From NCBI GenBank assembly GCA_001770955.1, contig MESL01000001.1, positions 1-64,000 of the forward strand: a stretch of 64,000 nt of DNA. Direction: 5' to 3'. The translations under genes were made by a program, and so were the position numbers. Source of the stretch: Burkholderiales bacterium RIFCSPLOWO2_12_FULL_65_40. GTDB taxonomy: Bacteria; Pseudomonadota; Gammaproteobacteria; Burkholderiales; Burkholderiaceae_C. The notes under the pieces were generated by a model. That model did not search any database and was not told the origin of the DNA. It saw only the letters and a program-made list of their open reading frames with translations. Positions 22,796 through 31,423 of this stretch are shown one piece after another; positions within the stretch are counted from its first letter, which is position 1, and the number at the start of each line of letters is the position of its first letter.

Positions 22796-23770
22796 ATGCA
22801 CGCTTGGCTATGCACCAACCCCACGGGCGTCGAAGCCCTGACCTGGACCGAACTGCCCACACCCTCCCCCAAGGCGGGCGAAGTGCTGGTGGAGATCAAG
22901 GCTGCGAGCCTGAACTTCCCTGATCTGCTGATCGTGCAGAACAAGTACCAGATCAAGCCACCGCTGCCCTTCGTGCCGGGCTCGGAATACGCTGGCGTGG
23001 TGCAGGCCGTGGGTGAGGGTGTCACCCACCTGCAGCCCGGCCAGAACGTGGCCTGCCTGTCGGGCACCGGTGGCTTCGGCACCCACACCATCGCCCCCGC
23101 GGCACTGTGCATGCCTCTGCCCCCCGGCTTTCCGCATGTGGACGCGGCGGCCTTCATCATGATCTACGCCACCTCGCACCACGCGCTGGTGGACCGCGCG
23201 CAGCTCAAGGCCGGCGAAACCGTGCTCGTGCTGGGCGCAGCTGGCGGCGTGGGCACAGCGGCCATCCAGATCGCTAAGGCCATGGGAGCCAAGGTGATCG
23301 CCGCCGCTTCCACCGATGAAAAATGCGCCCTGTGCACCTCGCTGGGCGCCGACGCCACCATCAACTACGCCAAGGAAGACCTGCGCGAGTCAATCAAGCG
23401 CCTGACCGATGGCAAGGGCCCCGATGTCATTTACGACCCCGTGGGCGGCGACTTCGCCGAGCCAGCCTTCCGCTCCATCGCCTGGCGCGGCCGCTACCTC
23501 GTGGTGGGCTTCGCCTCGGGTCCCATCCCGGCGCTGCCACTGAACCTGCCGCTGCTCAAGGGTGCCTCCATCGTGGGTGTTTTCTGGGGCGAATTCTCCA
23601 AGCGCGAACCCAAGGCCAACGCCGCCATGATGATGGAACTGGCGCAGTGGTACGCCCAGGGCAAGATCAAGCCCGTGATCGACCGCACCATGCCCATGGC
23701 CGAGCTGCCCGCCGCCTACGCCCGCATGGGCTCGCGCAGCGTGCAGGGCAAGCTGGTCATGGTGAACTGA
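22796..23770 (+). CDS. NADPH:quinone oxidoreductase family protein (zinc-independent MDR)
   Basis: A 324-residue medium-chain dehydrogenase/reductase of the quinone oxidoreductase (Qor) class. It has an N-terminal GroES-like domain (PLPFVPGSEYAGVV) and a Rossmann domain with the nucleotide motif LGAAGGVGTAAIQIA. No structural zinc cysteines are seen. It probably reduces quinones or enoyl compounds with NADPH; the substrate is unknown. The ATG at 22796 is preceded by GGAG nine bases upstream. It is transcribed alone, divergent from surE. Confidence 0.9.
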   Translation: MHAWLCTNPTGVEALTWTELPTPSPKAGEVLVEIKAASLNFPDLLIVQNKYQIKPPLPFVPGSEYAGVVQAVGEGVTHLQPGQNVACLSGTGGFGTHTIAPAALCMPLPPGFPHVDAAAFIMIYATSHHALVDRAQLKAGETVLVLGAAGGVGTAAIQIAKAMGAKVIAAASTDEKCALCTSLGADATINYAKEDLRESIKRLTDGKGPDVIYDPVGGDFAEPAFRSIAWRGRYLVVGFASGPIPALPLNLPLLKGASIVGVFWGEFSKREPKANAAMMMELAQWYAQGKIKPVIDRTMPMAELPAAYARMGSRSVQGKLVMVN

Positions 23771-23886
23771 GTTCCGGACTCTGGCACTGCGCCATCCCGG
23801 TGCAGTGCCCATTCACTGCGTGCACGCCGGGGGTAGGATTTTCCCCATCCGTTTCGGATGGCCGGACAGCTATGATGCTGCAATCG

Positions 23887-23914
23887 TTGCAATTTTTTAC
23901 ATGCAACCTATATT
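23887..23914 (+). promoter_or_regulatory. Putative sigma-70 promoter of the TonB receptor operon
   Basis: TTGCAA (23887-23892) and TATATT (23909-23914) are separated by 16 bases in an AT-rich pocket upstream of the receptor gene. Transcription from it would begin near 23921. That supports the receptor start at 23981 and argues against the in-frame ATG at 23918. Found by eye only. Confidence 0.4.
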
Positions 23915-23980
23915 CACATGGCAGGGACCCACGGAGCCAACCATGGCACCGACGCACCATGCCACGATTGCGCTCTTCCG

Positions 23981-26026
23981 ATGCATCTCACGCGACGGTC
24001 CCCAGCTGACCTCTCCTTCTGCAGGCCTCGACGCCCTCTGTCCCTGGCTCTGCTGACCGGCGCCCTCCTTTGCAGCACTGGCGCCCGGGGCGCCCATGGC
24101 GATGACATCGCCTCCCTGCCACTGGAAGCGCTCATGCAGATGGAGGTGCACACCGCAAGCCGCTACGCCCAGACCCTGCTGGAGGCCCCAGCGGCCATGA
24201 GCGTGGTGACCGCAGAAGACATCCGCACTTTCGGCTACCGCTCACTGGCGGACATTCTGAACGGCATGCGCGGGCTCTACACCAGCTATGACCGCAGTTA
24301 TCACTACCTGGGTACGCGCGGCTTCGCCACGCCCGGCGACTACAACACCCGCGTGCTGCTGCTGGTGGATGGAGTCCGCACCAACGATAACGTTTTCGAC
24401 CAGGCGGCCATCGGCACCGACTTCACCATCGATGTCGACCTGATCGAGCGCGTGGAATTCCTGCCCGGCCCAGGTTCTGCCATCTACGGCGCCAACGCCT
24501 TCTTTGGCGTGATCAACGTCATCACCAAGGACGGGGCCCAGCTCGCAGGCACACGCGCGAGCCTCGAGGTGGGCAGCAAGGGCCGCGCCCGGCTCCAGGG
24601 CAGTTGGGGCAGTGTGGACGCGAAAGGGGCTAGCTGGCTGGTGTCGGTCACCCGCTCCCATGAGCGCGGCCAAGACCTCTACTTTCCACTGTATGACACG
24701 CCGCAGGACAACCAGGGAGTGGCCCAAGGGCTGGACTATGACCGCAGTACGTCCCTGTTCGCCCGGATGCGGCATGAAGGGCTCTCACTGTCCCTGTCAC
24801 ACGGCGAGCGCCGCAAGGGCATTCCTACGGCCGCTTTTTCCCAGCTGTTCAACGACCCGCGTTCACACACGCTCGACGAAAGCACCCGCCTGGCTGCCGA
24901 ATACACGACCAGACTGGCCCCGGGCATCGATCTGACGACCCGGCTGCATGCAGGCCGGTACCGCTATGCAGGCGACTACGTCTACGACTACCCACCCGTC
25001 ACAGTCAACCACGATACGGCCCAAGGCCAGTGGTGGGGTGCCGAACTGCAATGGGTAAGCACCGCCCTCGCCCGACACAAGATCGTGTGGGGCATCGACT
25101 ACCGGCGCGATACGCGCATCGCCCAGTCGAATGCCGACCTTGCGCCTGCCGCGATCTACCTCGACACCCACCGGAAAAACCAGGTGCCGGCCGCCTACAT
25201 CCAGGATGAATGGGCCTTGCGCCCCGACCTGGCGCTGCACACGGGCCTGCGCTACGACCACCATGAAGGCAATGGCGGCAGCATCCACCCCCGGCTGGGG
25301 CTGGTCCACTGGATGACGCCGTCAACCACGCTCAAGCTGCTGCACGGCACCGCCTACCGACCTCCCAATGCCTATGAGCAGGATTACCGGGTAGACCAGC
25401 CGGGCGGCGTGGTGGATTCAGGCTCCCCCCTGCGCCCGGAACGCGTGCGCACCACCGAGCTGGCGATCGAGCACGCCCCCAGCAATGCCACGCGCATGTT
25501 GCTCACAGCCTTTCGATCCGAGGTGCGCAACCTGATCACGCTCGGAGAAATCCCCACTCTGGAGCGGTTGACATTCAGCAACATCACCGGTGCAAGGGTA
25601 CGTGGCGTAGAGGCCGAAGTTGAACATCGCTGGGGCCAAGGCCTGCGCCTCAAGGCGGCCTACGGCTGGCAACAGGCGAACAACGCCTGGACAGGCGAAC
25701 CGTTGGTCAATGCCCCGCGCCATCTGGCCAAGATTCAATGGTCCGGCCCGTTTGGCAACTTCCCGGGCGCTACCTGGACCCATGGGCGCCTGGGCTTGGA
25801 GCTCATCGGCGTCAGCTCACGCCTGAGCCCCAGTTCCCGGGTCGCCGGTCATGTACTGGCCCACCTCACCTACAGCGCCACCCTGTCCAGCGGCACCCAG
25901 CTTTCCTTCAGCGTCCGCAATCTGTTCGACCGACGCTATGCCGACCCGGCATCGTTCGAGATCCGTGGCCACTCCCTTCTGCAAGACGGACGCAGCCTGC
26001 GCGTGAAACTCACGCACAGGTTCTGA
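23981..26026 (+). CDS. TonB-dependent outer-membrane receptor
   Basis: A 681-residue TonB-dependent receptor. After a signal peptide (PLSLALLTGALL) comes the plug domain with APAAMSVVTAEDIRTFGYR, VLLLVDGVRTND and IERVEFLPGPGSAIYGANAF. A 22-strand barrel follows, ending in the outer-membrane signal VKLTHRF. Iron siderophore or vitamin uptake would be the default role. Here it is followed 3 bases later by a yfiR gene and then a GGDEF-EAL gene, so it more likely feeds a c-di-GMP signalling pathway. The ligand is unknown. Confidence 0.93.
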   Translation: MHLTRRSPADLSFCRPRRPLSLALLTGALLCSTGARGAHGDDIASLPLEALMQMEVHTASRYAQTLLEAPAAMSVVTAEDIRTFGYRSLADILNGMRGLYTSYDRSYHYLGTRGFATPGDYNTRVLLLVDGVRTNDNVFDQAAIGTDFTIDVDLIERVEFLPGPGSAIYGANAFFGVINVITKDGAQLAGTRASLEVGSKGRARLQGSWGSVDAKGASWLVSVTRSHERGQDLYFPLYDTPQDNQGVAQGLDYDRSTSLFARMRHEGLSLSLSHGERRKGIPTAAFSQLFNDPRSHTLDESTRLAAEYTTRLAPGIDLTTRLHAGRYRYAGDYVYDYPPVTVNHDTAQGQWWGAELQWVSTALARHKIVWGIDYRRDTRIAQSNADLAPAAIYLDTHRKNQVPAAYIQDEWALRPDLALHTGLRYDHHEGNGGSIHPRLGLVHWMTPSTTLKLLHGTAYRPPNAYEQDYRVDQPGGVVDSGSPLRPERVRTTELAIEHAPSNATRMLLTAFRSEVRNLITLGEIPTLERLTFSNITGARVRGVEAEVEHRWGQGLRLKAAYGWQQANNAWTGEPLVNAPRHLAKIQWSGPFGNFPGATWTHGRLGLELIGVSSRLSPSSRVAGHVLAHLTYSATLSSGTQLSFSVRNLFDRRYADPASFEIRGHSLLQDGRSLRVKLTHRF

Positions 26027-26029
26027 GCC

Positions 26030-26566
26030 ATGCACCTGCTCCGTCTGTCCTGGTGGCTACTGTCGGCAATGGCATGCGCACTGGCATGGCAAAGCCCGGC
26101 ACGGGCGCAGTCGCCCGTGGCAGAACACGATATGAAGGCGGCCTACATCCTTAACTTCATTCAGTTTGTGGATTGGCCCATCAACAGCCCGGGCGGCACA
26201 AAGGACTGGAGCCTCTGCGTCTCGGCCTTCAGCCCCCTGGTGCGTCCACTCCATGCTCTGGACGGCAAGAAACTGCCCAACGGCCAGCACGTGCGCGTGC
26301 GTCTGTTCGACCCTGGCAGCGCCCTGGAGTGCCGTGTGCTGGTGCTGCAGGGGGCCGACCTGGAGCACCTCGCCCAAGAACCCCTGCTCGGCCGACATGG
26401 CATGCTCACGCTCTCGGACGACCCTGCCGCCCTGCACATCGGGGTCATGATCGCGCTCGCCGAACAGCGCGGTCGCATCGTTTTCGACGTAAACAACGCC
26501 GCCGCCGGCAAGGCCGGGCTGGTGATCAGTTCCCGGCTACTGCGGCTGGCACGGAGCGTGCGATGA
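26030..26566 (+). CDS. YfiR family periplasmic regulator (DUF4154)
   Basis: A 178-residue periplasmic protein with a signal peptide (cleavage after SPARAQ) and the YfiR core. Visible blocks are AAYILNFIQFVDWP, CRVLVLQGADLEHL, GMLTLSDDP and the C-terminal FDVNNAAAGKAGLVISSRLLRLA. In Pseudomonas YfiR binds the periplasmic domain of the cyclase YfiN and holds it inactive. The stop overlaps the start of the downstream YfiN-like gene (ATGA), so the two products are made together. The YfiB lipoprotein partner is absent nearby; a TonB receptor takes its operon position. Confidence 0.9.
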   Translation: MHLLRLSWWLLSAMACALAWQSPARAQSPVAEHDMKAAYILNFIQFVDWPINSPGGTKDWSLCVSAFSPLVRPLHALDGKKLPNGQHVRVRLFDPGSALECRVLVLQGADLEHLAQEPLLGRHGMLTLSDDPAALHIGVMIALAEQRGRIVFDVNNAAAGKAGLVISSRLLRLARSVR

Positions 26567-28461
26567 AAAAGCCCCCCGGCACCGCCAGCGCTCCCGCCAG
26601 CCTCACCTCCCGGCTGGTGCTGAGCGGCATGACCGCCACCGGCCTTGCGTTGTTGTTGGTCGTGCTGCTGCTGACGGTGTTTGAATACTGGAGCATCCGT
26701 CACACCATGCTGCAGGACAGTCATGTGGAGGCTGCCATCGTGGCCGACAACGTTTCGGCATCCCTGGTATTCAACGACGACCGCGCCGCGCGTGAAATGC
26801 TGCAGGCACTGCACGCCTCTCCCATGGTGCTGACTGTCGGCGTCTACCGCGCCAACGGGGCTCTGTTCGCCGGCTTTCAGCGCGATGGCCAACCACCATT
26901 GGCCATGAGCTTGCCATCCGAAACGTTGACGGGCCCGCCGGAGCAGTCCGACTTCAGAGAACTGCGGCTGATCCACCCGATTGGTCCGAAACACCAGCCC
27001 GGGGGCTGGGTCTACGTTCGCAAGTCCATGCAGGAGGCCTACAAGCGTCTGGCGGTTCATTTCTTCGGCGCCCTCTTGATCGCGCTGGGTGCCATGGGGC
27101 TGGCCTCCTTGCTGGTGCTGCGCAGCCGCGCTGCAGTTCGGGACGCCGAGAACCGGCTGGACGTGCTCGCCCACACCGATCCTGTCACCCGCGTCGGCAA
27201 CCGCCATGCCTTCAATGAGCGGCTGGCCACCTACATCGCACATGCCCGGCAAACCGGCGGCAATGTGGCCCTGGTCCTGATCGACCTGGACAATTTCAAG
27301 ACCATGAACGACACGCACGGCCACGCGGCCGGCGATGCGTTGCTGAGCCAGGTGGCCCAACGCCTGCAAACCGCGATGCGCAGCGGCGACACGGTTTGTC
27401 GCATGGGGGGAGATGAGTTCGCCATCATCCTGGCCGGCAGTTTTGACGACCCCCTGCTTGAACGCTATGGCCAGCGCATCATCGCCACCTTCCAGACCCC
27501 CTTTACGGATGAAGGGCAATCCTTGCAGGTGACGGGCAGCGCGGGCATTGCCAGCTACCCGCAGGACGCCCAGGACTTTGACAGCCTGGTGCGCCATGCC
27601 GATACCGCCATGTACCGTGCCAAGGACCTGGGCAAGAACCGTTGTCAGCGCTTCGACCCGACCATGAACCAGGCGCTGCTGCGACGCCTGGCCGTGGAAA
27701 AGGAACTGCGCAAGGCCCTGCACGACGGAGAAGGACTGGCATTGCACTATCAGCCCGTGTTTTCTGCCCAGGACCGTTCCATGGTGGGAGCCGAGGCACT
27801 GCTGCGCTGGACCTGCCCGGTTCTGGGTGTCGTTCCGCCCCTGGAAGCCGTGGCAGTGGCCGAGGATACGGGGCTGATCGAGGCCCTAGGCTACTGGGTT
27901 CTGCGCACGGCCTGCACCGACGCCGCCCGATGGCAGCACACAGCCCCCCTGGCCGTGGCCGTCAATGTGTCGGCCCGCCAGCTGCATGACACTCGGTTCC
28001 TGAGCACCGTCATGGACATCCTGCGCGAGACCGGCCTGACACCCCAGCTGCTGGAGATCGAGCTGACCGAAACCGTTCTGATGGACAACATGGATGCAGG
28101 TGCGCACATCCTGCACCGCCTGGGTCAGCTCGGCGTGCAACTGGCCATCGACGACTTTGGCACCGGCTACTCGTCCCTGGCCTACCTGCGGCAACTGCCG
28201 ATGAAGCGTATCAAGATCGATCGCAGCTTTGTACGCGACCTCCCCCAGCAAGAACACAGCCGCACCATCGTGGCCGCCATCGTTCACCTTGCCCATGGGC
28301 TGGGCCTGGCGGTGACGGCCGAAGGCGTGGAAACCCTGGAACAGGCAGACTACCTGGCGCAGCAGGGCTGCGATGTGCTCCAGGGCTATGCCTTTGCCCG
28401 CCCCATGCCAGCCCACCAACTGGAGGCAGCGCGTCAACCATCATCTCATTCACCGGCATGA
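26563..28461 (+). CDS. YfiN-like membrane GGDEF-EAL protein
   Basis: A 632-residue c-di-GMP enzyme. One transmembrane helix (about residues 20-45) is followed by a CHASE8-like periplasmic domain with DNVSASLVFNDDRAAREML and a second helix near residue 175. A GGDEF domain comes next, with GGDEF at 282-286 and an RSGD inhibitory site five residues earlier. The EAL domain has E411-A-L, DDFGTGYSS near 530 and AEGVET. Both catalytic domains look intact, so it could make or break c-di-GMP. Classical YfiN lacks the EAL domain. Regulation by the preceding YfiR homologue is inferred from gene order and overlap. Confidence 0.92.
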   Translation: MKKPPGTASAPASLTSRLVLSGMTATGLALLLVVLLLTVFEYWSIRHTMLQDSHVEAAIVADNVSASLVFNDDRAAREMLQALHASPMVLTVGVYRANGALFAGFQRDGQPPLAMSLPSETLTGPPEQSDFRELRLIHPIGPKHQPGGWVYVRKSMQEAYKRLAVHFFGALLIALGAMGLASLLVLRSRAAVRDAENRLDVLAHTDPVTRVGNRHAFNERLATYIAHARQTGGNVALVLIDLDNFKTMNDTHGHAAGDALLSQVAQRLQTAMRSGDTVCRMGGDEFAIILAGSFDDPLLERYGQRIIATFQTPFTDEGQSLQVTGSAGIASYPQDAQDFDSLVRHADTAMYRAKDLGKNRCQRFDPTMNQALLRRLAVEKELRKALHDGEGLALHYQPVFSAQDRSMVGAEALLRWTCPVLGVVPPLEAVAVAEDTGLIEALGYWVLRTACTDAARWQHTAPLAVAVNVSARQLHDTRFLSTVMDILRETGLTPQLLEIELTETVLMDNMDAGAHILHRLGQLGVQLAIDDFGTGYSSLAYLRQLPMKRIKIDRSFVRDLPQQEHSRTIVAAIVHLAHGLGLAVTAEGVETLEQADYLAQQGCDVLQGYAFARPMPAHQLEAARQPSSHSPA

Positions 28462-28546
28462 CGCGCCTTGTGGCCTGAACCTGTTCAAGCCCCAGAGCCT
28501 CTGTCACACTTGATGCTTCCTGCATCTACTGCCCTGGTGGCTTTTC

Positions 28547-30118
28547 ATGGCCGAGAAACTTCCTTCGGAGATTGCGCGCGAAACCCTCAAGCAGCTGGCC
28601 CTGCGCCGGCTGGCGCCCACCCCCGACAACTACCGTTCGCTGTACGACGAGATCTCGGGCAACATCACGCCTCCGCCTTTTCCGGAAGGCTCTTTGCGCC
28701 AGATCCTTCGGGTGATTCCCGGCCAGACACCGGTCCAGAAGCGCCTGCTCGACCAGTTCGAGGCCGCCGTGGCGCAGCACGACTGGTCTGCCCTGCAAAG
28801 CACGCTGGTGGGCTACGCCAAGCTCGGTGCCGGAACCTCCGTGGCGAGCATCGATGCCGCCTCCAGCGCGCCGCCAGCCCTCTCGCTCTCCGCTGCCCTG
28901 CCCGCCACCGCCCCTGCCCCCTTCGTTGTTCCCGCCGAACTGGCCGAACAAATGGCGCGGCTGGTGGAACACACCCTGCATGGCTTGAGCAGCGACGATG
29001 CCCGCGTTCACCTGCTGGGCGAGCAACTGGTGCAGTTCCTGCGCCAGCCCGAGCCGCCCGCCAGCACCCTGCAGCTGATGCTGTCGAATTTCAGTTTCCG
29101 CCTGTCGTTTGCCACGGAAGACCAGGCCGCCGTCCGTGCCATGCTGCTCGAACTGCTGCACATGGTGTTCACCAACATCGCCTCCCTGAGCCTGGACGAC
29201 CGCTGGCTGCATGGCCAGGCCGAGGCCCTGGTGGCCGCCACCGCGCAACCCCTCACGCTGCGGCGCCTGGACGATGTGCAGCGCCGCCTGAAGGACGTGA
29301 TCTTCAAGCAGACCGAAGCCAAGGGCCGCATGGTCGAAGCCCAGGAGCAGATGAAGGAGATGCTCGCCACCTTCATCGAACGCCTCTCGACCATGACCCA
29401 GGCCAGCAGCGGCTACCAGGACCGGATGGAGCACTACGCCGAGCAGATTGCCCAGGCCAGCACGCTGGAAGAAATCACCCCTGTGCTCAAGGAGGTGGTG
29501 GGCGCCACGCGCACCATGGCCCTGGACAGCCGCGTGGTGCGCGACGAACTGGTCGACCTGCGCGAACGCACCGCGCTGAAACAGGCCGAAATGACACGCC
29601 TGCAAAACGAACTGGACAAGGCCAGCGCCCAGGCACGCCACGACCCGCTGACCGGCTCGCTCAACCGCAAAGGGCTGGACGAGGTGATCGAGCGCGAGAT
29701 CGCCCGCGCCCGGCGCTCCGAAACGCCGCTGTGCGTGGCCTTGCTCGACGTGGACAACTTCAAGCAGATCAACGACCGCCTGGGCCACGAGTCCGGCGAC
29801 GCCGCGCTGGTGCACCTGGCCACCGTGGTGCGCGAGGTGCTGCGCCCGCAGGACATGCTGGCGCGCTACGGCGGCGAAGAATTCGTCGTGGTTCTCCCCG
29901 ACACCGCCCTGCCCCAGGGCGTGGAGGCCATGCAGCGCCTGCAGCGTGAGCTGACCACACGGTTTTTTCTGCGCAACAACGAAAAGCTGCTCATCACCTT
30001 CAGCGCCGGGGTGGCCCAGCTCTCCACCACCGAAACCAGCACCGAGGCCATTCGCCGCGCCGACCAGGGCATGTACCTGGCCAAACGCGCCGGCAAAAAC
30101 CGCGTGATGCCCGCCTGA
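28547..30118 (+). CDS. Cytoplasmic diguanylate cyclase (GGEEF)
   Basis: A 523-residue soluble protein with no transmembrane helix. Its N-terminal half is helical and begins with a conserved block (KQLALRRLAPTPDNYRSLYDEISG in part) of unknown function. A long coiled coil (about residues 240-360) leads to a C-terminal GGDEF domain. The active site reads GGEEF at residues 442-446, and RPQD at 433-436 is a product-inhibition site. It should be an active, feedback-controlled cyclase. It begins 85 bases after the GGDEF-EAL gene and may share its transcript. Confidence 0.92.
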   Translation: MAEKLPSEIARETLKQLALRRLAPTPDNYRSLYDEISGNITPPPFPEGSLRQILRVIPGQTPVQKRLLDQFEAAVAQHDWSALQSTLVGYAKLGAGTSVASIDAASSAPPALSLSAALPATAPAPFVVPAELAEQMARLVEHTLHGLSSDDARVHLLGEQLVQFLRQPEPPASTLQLMLSNFSFRLSFATEDQAAVRAMLLELLHMVFTNIASLSLDDRWLHGQAEALVAATAQPLTLRRLDDVQRRLKDVIFKQTEAKGRMVEAQEQMKEMLATFIERLSTMTQASSGYQDRMEHYAEQIAQASTLEEITPVLKEVVGATRTMALDSRVVRDELVDLRERTALKQAEMTRLQNELDKASAQARHDPLTGSLNRKGLDEVIEREIARARRSETPLCVALLDVDNFKQINDRLGHESGDAALVHLATVVREVLRPQDMLARYGGEEFVVVLPDTALPQGVEAMQRLQRELTTRFFLRNNEKLLITFSAGVAQLSTTETSTEAIRRADQGMYLAKRAGKNRVMPA

Positions 30119-30172
30119 TCGACGGCCTTCCCCCCCGGGCGGGCCCAGGGCGACAGGTGCACCGCCGCTTCG

Positions 30173-30232
30173 TTTGCTCTCATATGAATAGCTGCCAGCG
30201 CATACCCATAAAGCGCCAGAGGCATAAAACGC
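30173..30232 (-). repeat. Dispersed intergenic palindromic repeat, copy 2
   Basis: Read on the minus strand it gives TGCCTCTGGCGCTT, then TGCGCTGGCAGCTATTCATA, matching the other copies. It lies between the GGEEF cyclase and the IS30 element, only a few bases from the left IS end. Confidence 0.6.
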
Positions 30233-30236
30233 CGCA

Positions 30237-31321
30237 GATTCAACTACAAAGTGCACCGAATTTCAGTGTAACGGACGAGTCTCCAAGCCAATGAACACCT
30301 CGTGGGGAGTGCGGTAGTTGAGGCACTTGCGGGGTCGGTGGTTGAGCCGGTAGAGCGCATCGTCAACTTCGTGCTGCGAGACCCGGCGCAGGTTGGTGCA
30401 CTTGGGGAAGTACTGGCGCAGCAGGCCATTGGTGTTCTCGTTGAGCCCACGCTCCCATGAGTGGTAGGGATGCGCGAAGTACACATCCGCCCCCAGACTG
30501 GCGGCGATGAATGCATGCTCAGCAAACTCCTTGCCATTGTCGAACGTGATCGTTTCGCACAAGTGTTTGTGAGGTCGCAGCAGTGCGATCACAGCCTCGG
30601 TCACCCCTGCGCTGTGGCGCGAGTCCAGTTGCTGCGCCAGTGTGTAGCGGGACTTGCGCTCCACCAAGGTCACCAGTACCCCTTGGTGGCCCTTGCCGAC
30701 CACGGTGTCACCCTCCCAGTCACCCATGCGGCTGCGTGCGTCAACGATGGCGGGGCGCTGCTCTATGCAGAGCCGATCTTTGAGTGTGCCGCGCCGCTCT
30801 TGTCCGCTGCCGTAGCGCTTGCGTCGCACCTTCTGGCAGCGCAGGTGTTTGATTAGCTCACCGCCTTTGCGTTTGTCGTCATAGATGTGCTGGTAGATGC
30901 ATTCGTGGCTGATGGTCAGCACGCCCTCCAGCCGCAGCCGTCCGCTGACCTGCTCGGGAGAAAGCTCCAGGCGCAGATAGCTGTGCACCTGGCTCCACTG
31001 CCGCGCATTGAACTGGCGTGCATTGCGCCGTGCCCTTTGGCGGGCACGGGCTCGCTCATGAGCGCGGGCGGGTTTGTAGCCTTGGGCTCCAGCGTTGCGA
31101 TTGAGCTCGCGGGTGATGGTCGAGCGGCTTCGATTGAGCTGTGCGGCTATCACTGCCGGGCTTATGTTTTGACGACGCAGTGCGTGGATTTGGTATCGTT
31201 CTTCTCGGGTCAAGTGGGTATAGGTCATGGTGCAACGTTTGGGACTGGCCGGTCACAAAAATGCATCCTATGCACTCTTGGCCCAACTCGGTTTACTTGC
31301 GTTGCACTTCGTACTTGAATC
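30237..31321 (-). mobile_element. Complete IS30 family insertion sequence
   Basis: About 1,085 bp bounded by imperfect inverted repeats. The left end reads GATTCAACTACAAAGTGCAC; the right end, read inward, gives GATTCAAGTACGAAGTGCAA. One transposase fills the element. No clear target duplication is seen next to these ends, so the outermost one or two bases are uncertain. It sits between the cyclase gene and the gamma-glutamyltransferase gene, about 100 bp upstream of the latter. Confidence 0.85.
30263..31228 (-). CDS. IS30 family transposase
   Basis: A 321-residue DDE transposase. The N-terminal helix-turn-helix (LTREERYQIHALRRQ, then SPAVIAAQLNRSRSTITREL) binds the ends. The catalytic core shows MGDWEGDTVVG (first Asp), ETITFDNGKEF (second Asp) and HPYHSWERGLNENTNGLLR (Glu). 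All catalytic residues and the full length are present, so it is probably functional. Confidence 0.95.
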   Translation of the reverse strand: MTYTHLTREERYQIHALRRQNISPAVIAAQLNRSRSTITRELNRNAGAQGYKPARAHERARARQRARRNARQFNARQWSQVHSYLRLELSPEQVSGRLRLEGVLTISHECIYQHIYDDKRKGGELIKHLRCQKVRRKRYGSGQERRGTLKDRLCIEQRPAIVDARSRMGDWEGDTVVGKGHQGVLVTLVERKSRYTLAQQLDSRHSAGVTEAVIALLRPHKHLCETITFDNGKEFAEHAFIAASLGADVYFAHPYHSWERGLNENTNGLLRQYFPKCTNLRRVSQHEVDDALYRLNHRPRKCLNYRTPHEVFIGLETRPLH

Positions 31322-31423
31322 CGCCCGCCTCTATTTTTACCCTAAACAGGGGGTTTTCGACCCTGCGTGCACACCCTGCCGATGGTCGATCTACGATGGG
31401 CGCCCACCCTACAGGAGAACGCC

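Noticed and set aside
23845-23862. Small stem CCATCC/GGATGG between the quinone oxidoreductase and the TonB receptor
   Set aside because: The stem is perfect but short, with no T-run on either side, so it cannot be called a terminator.
28526-30256. A 576-codon minus-strand frame opposite the GGEEF cyclase
   Set aside because: Mirror of a clear coding gene, with Gly/His/Val-rich translation and no domain.
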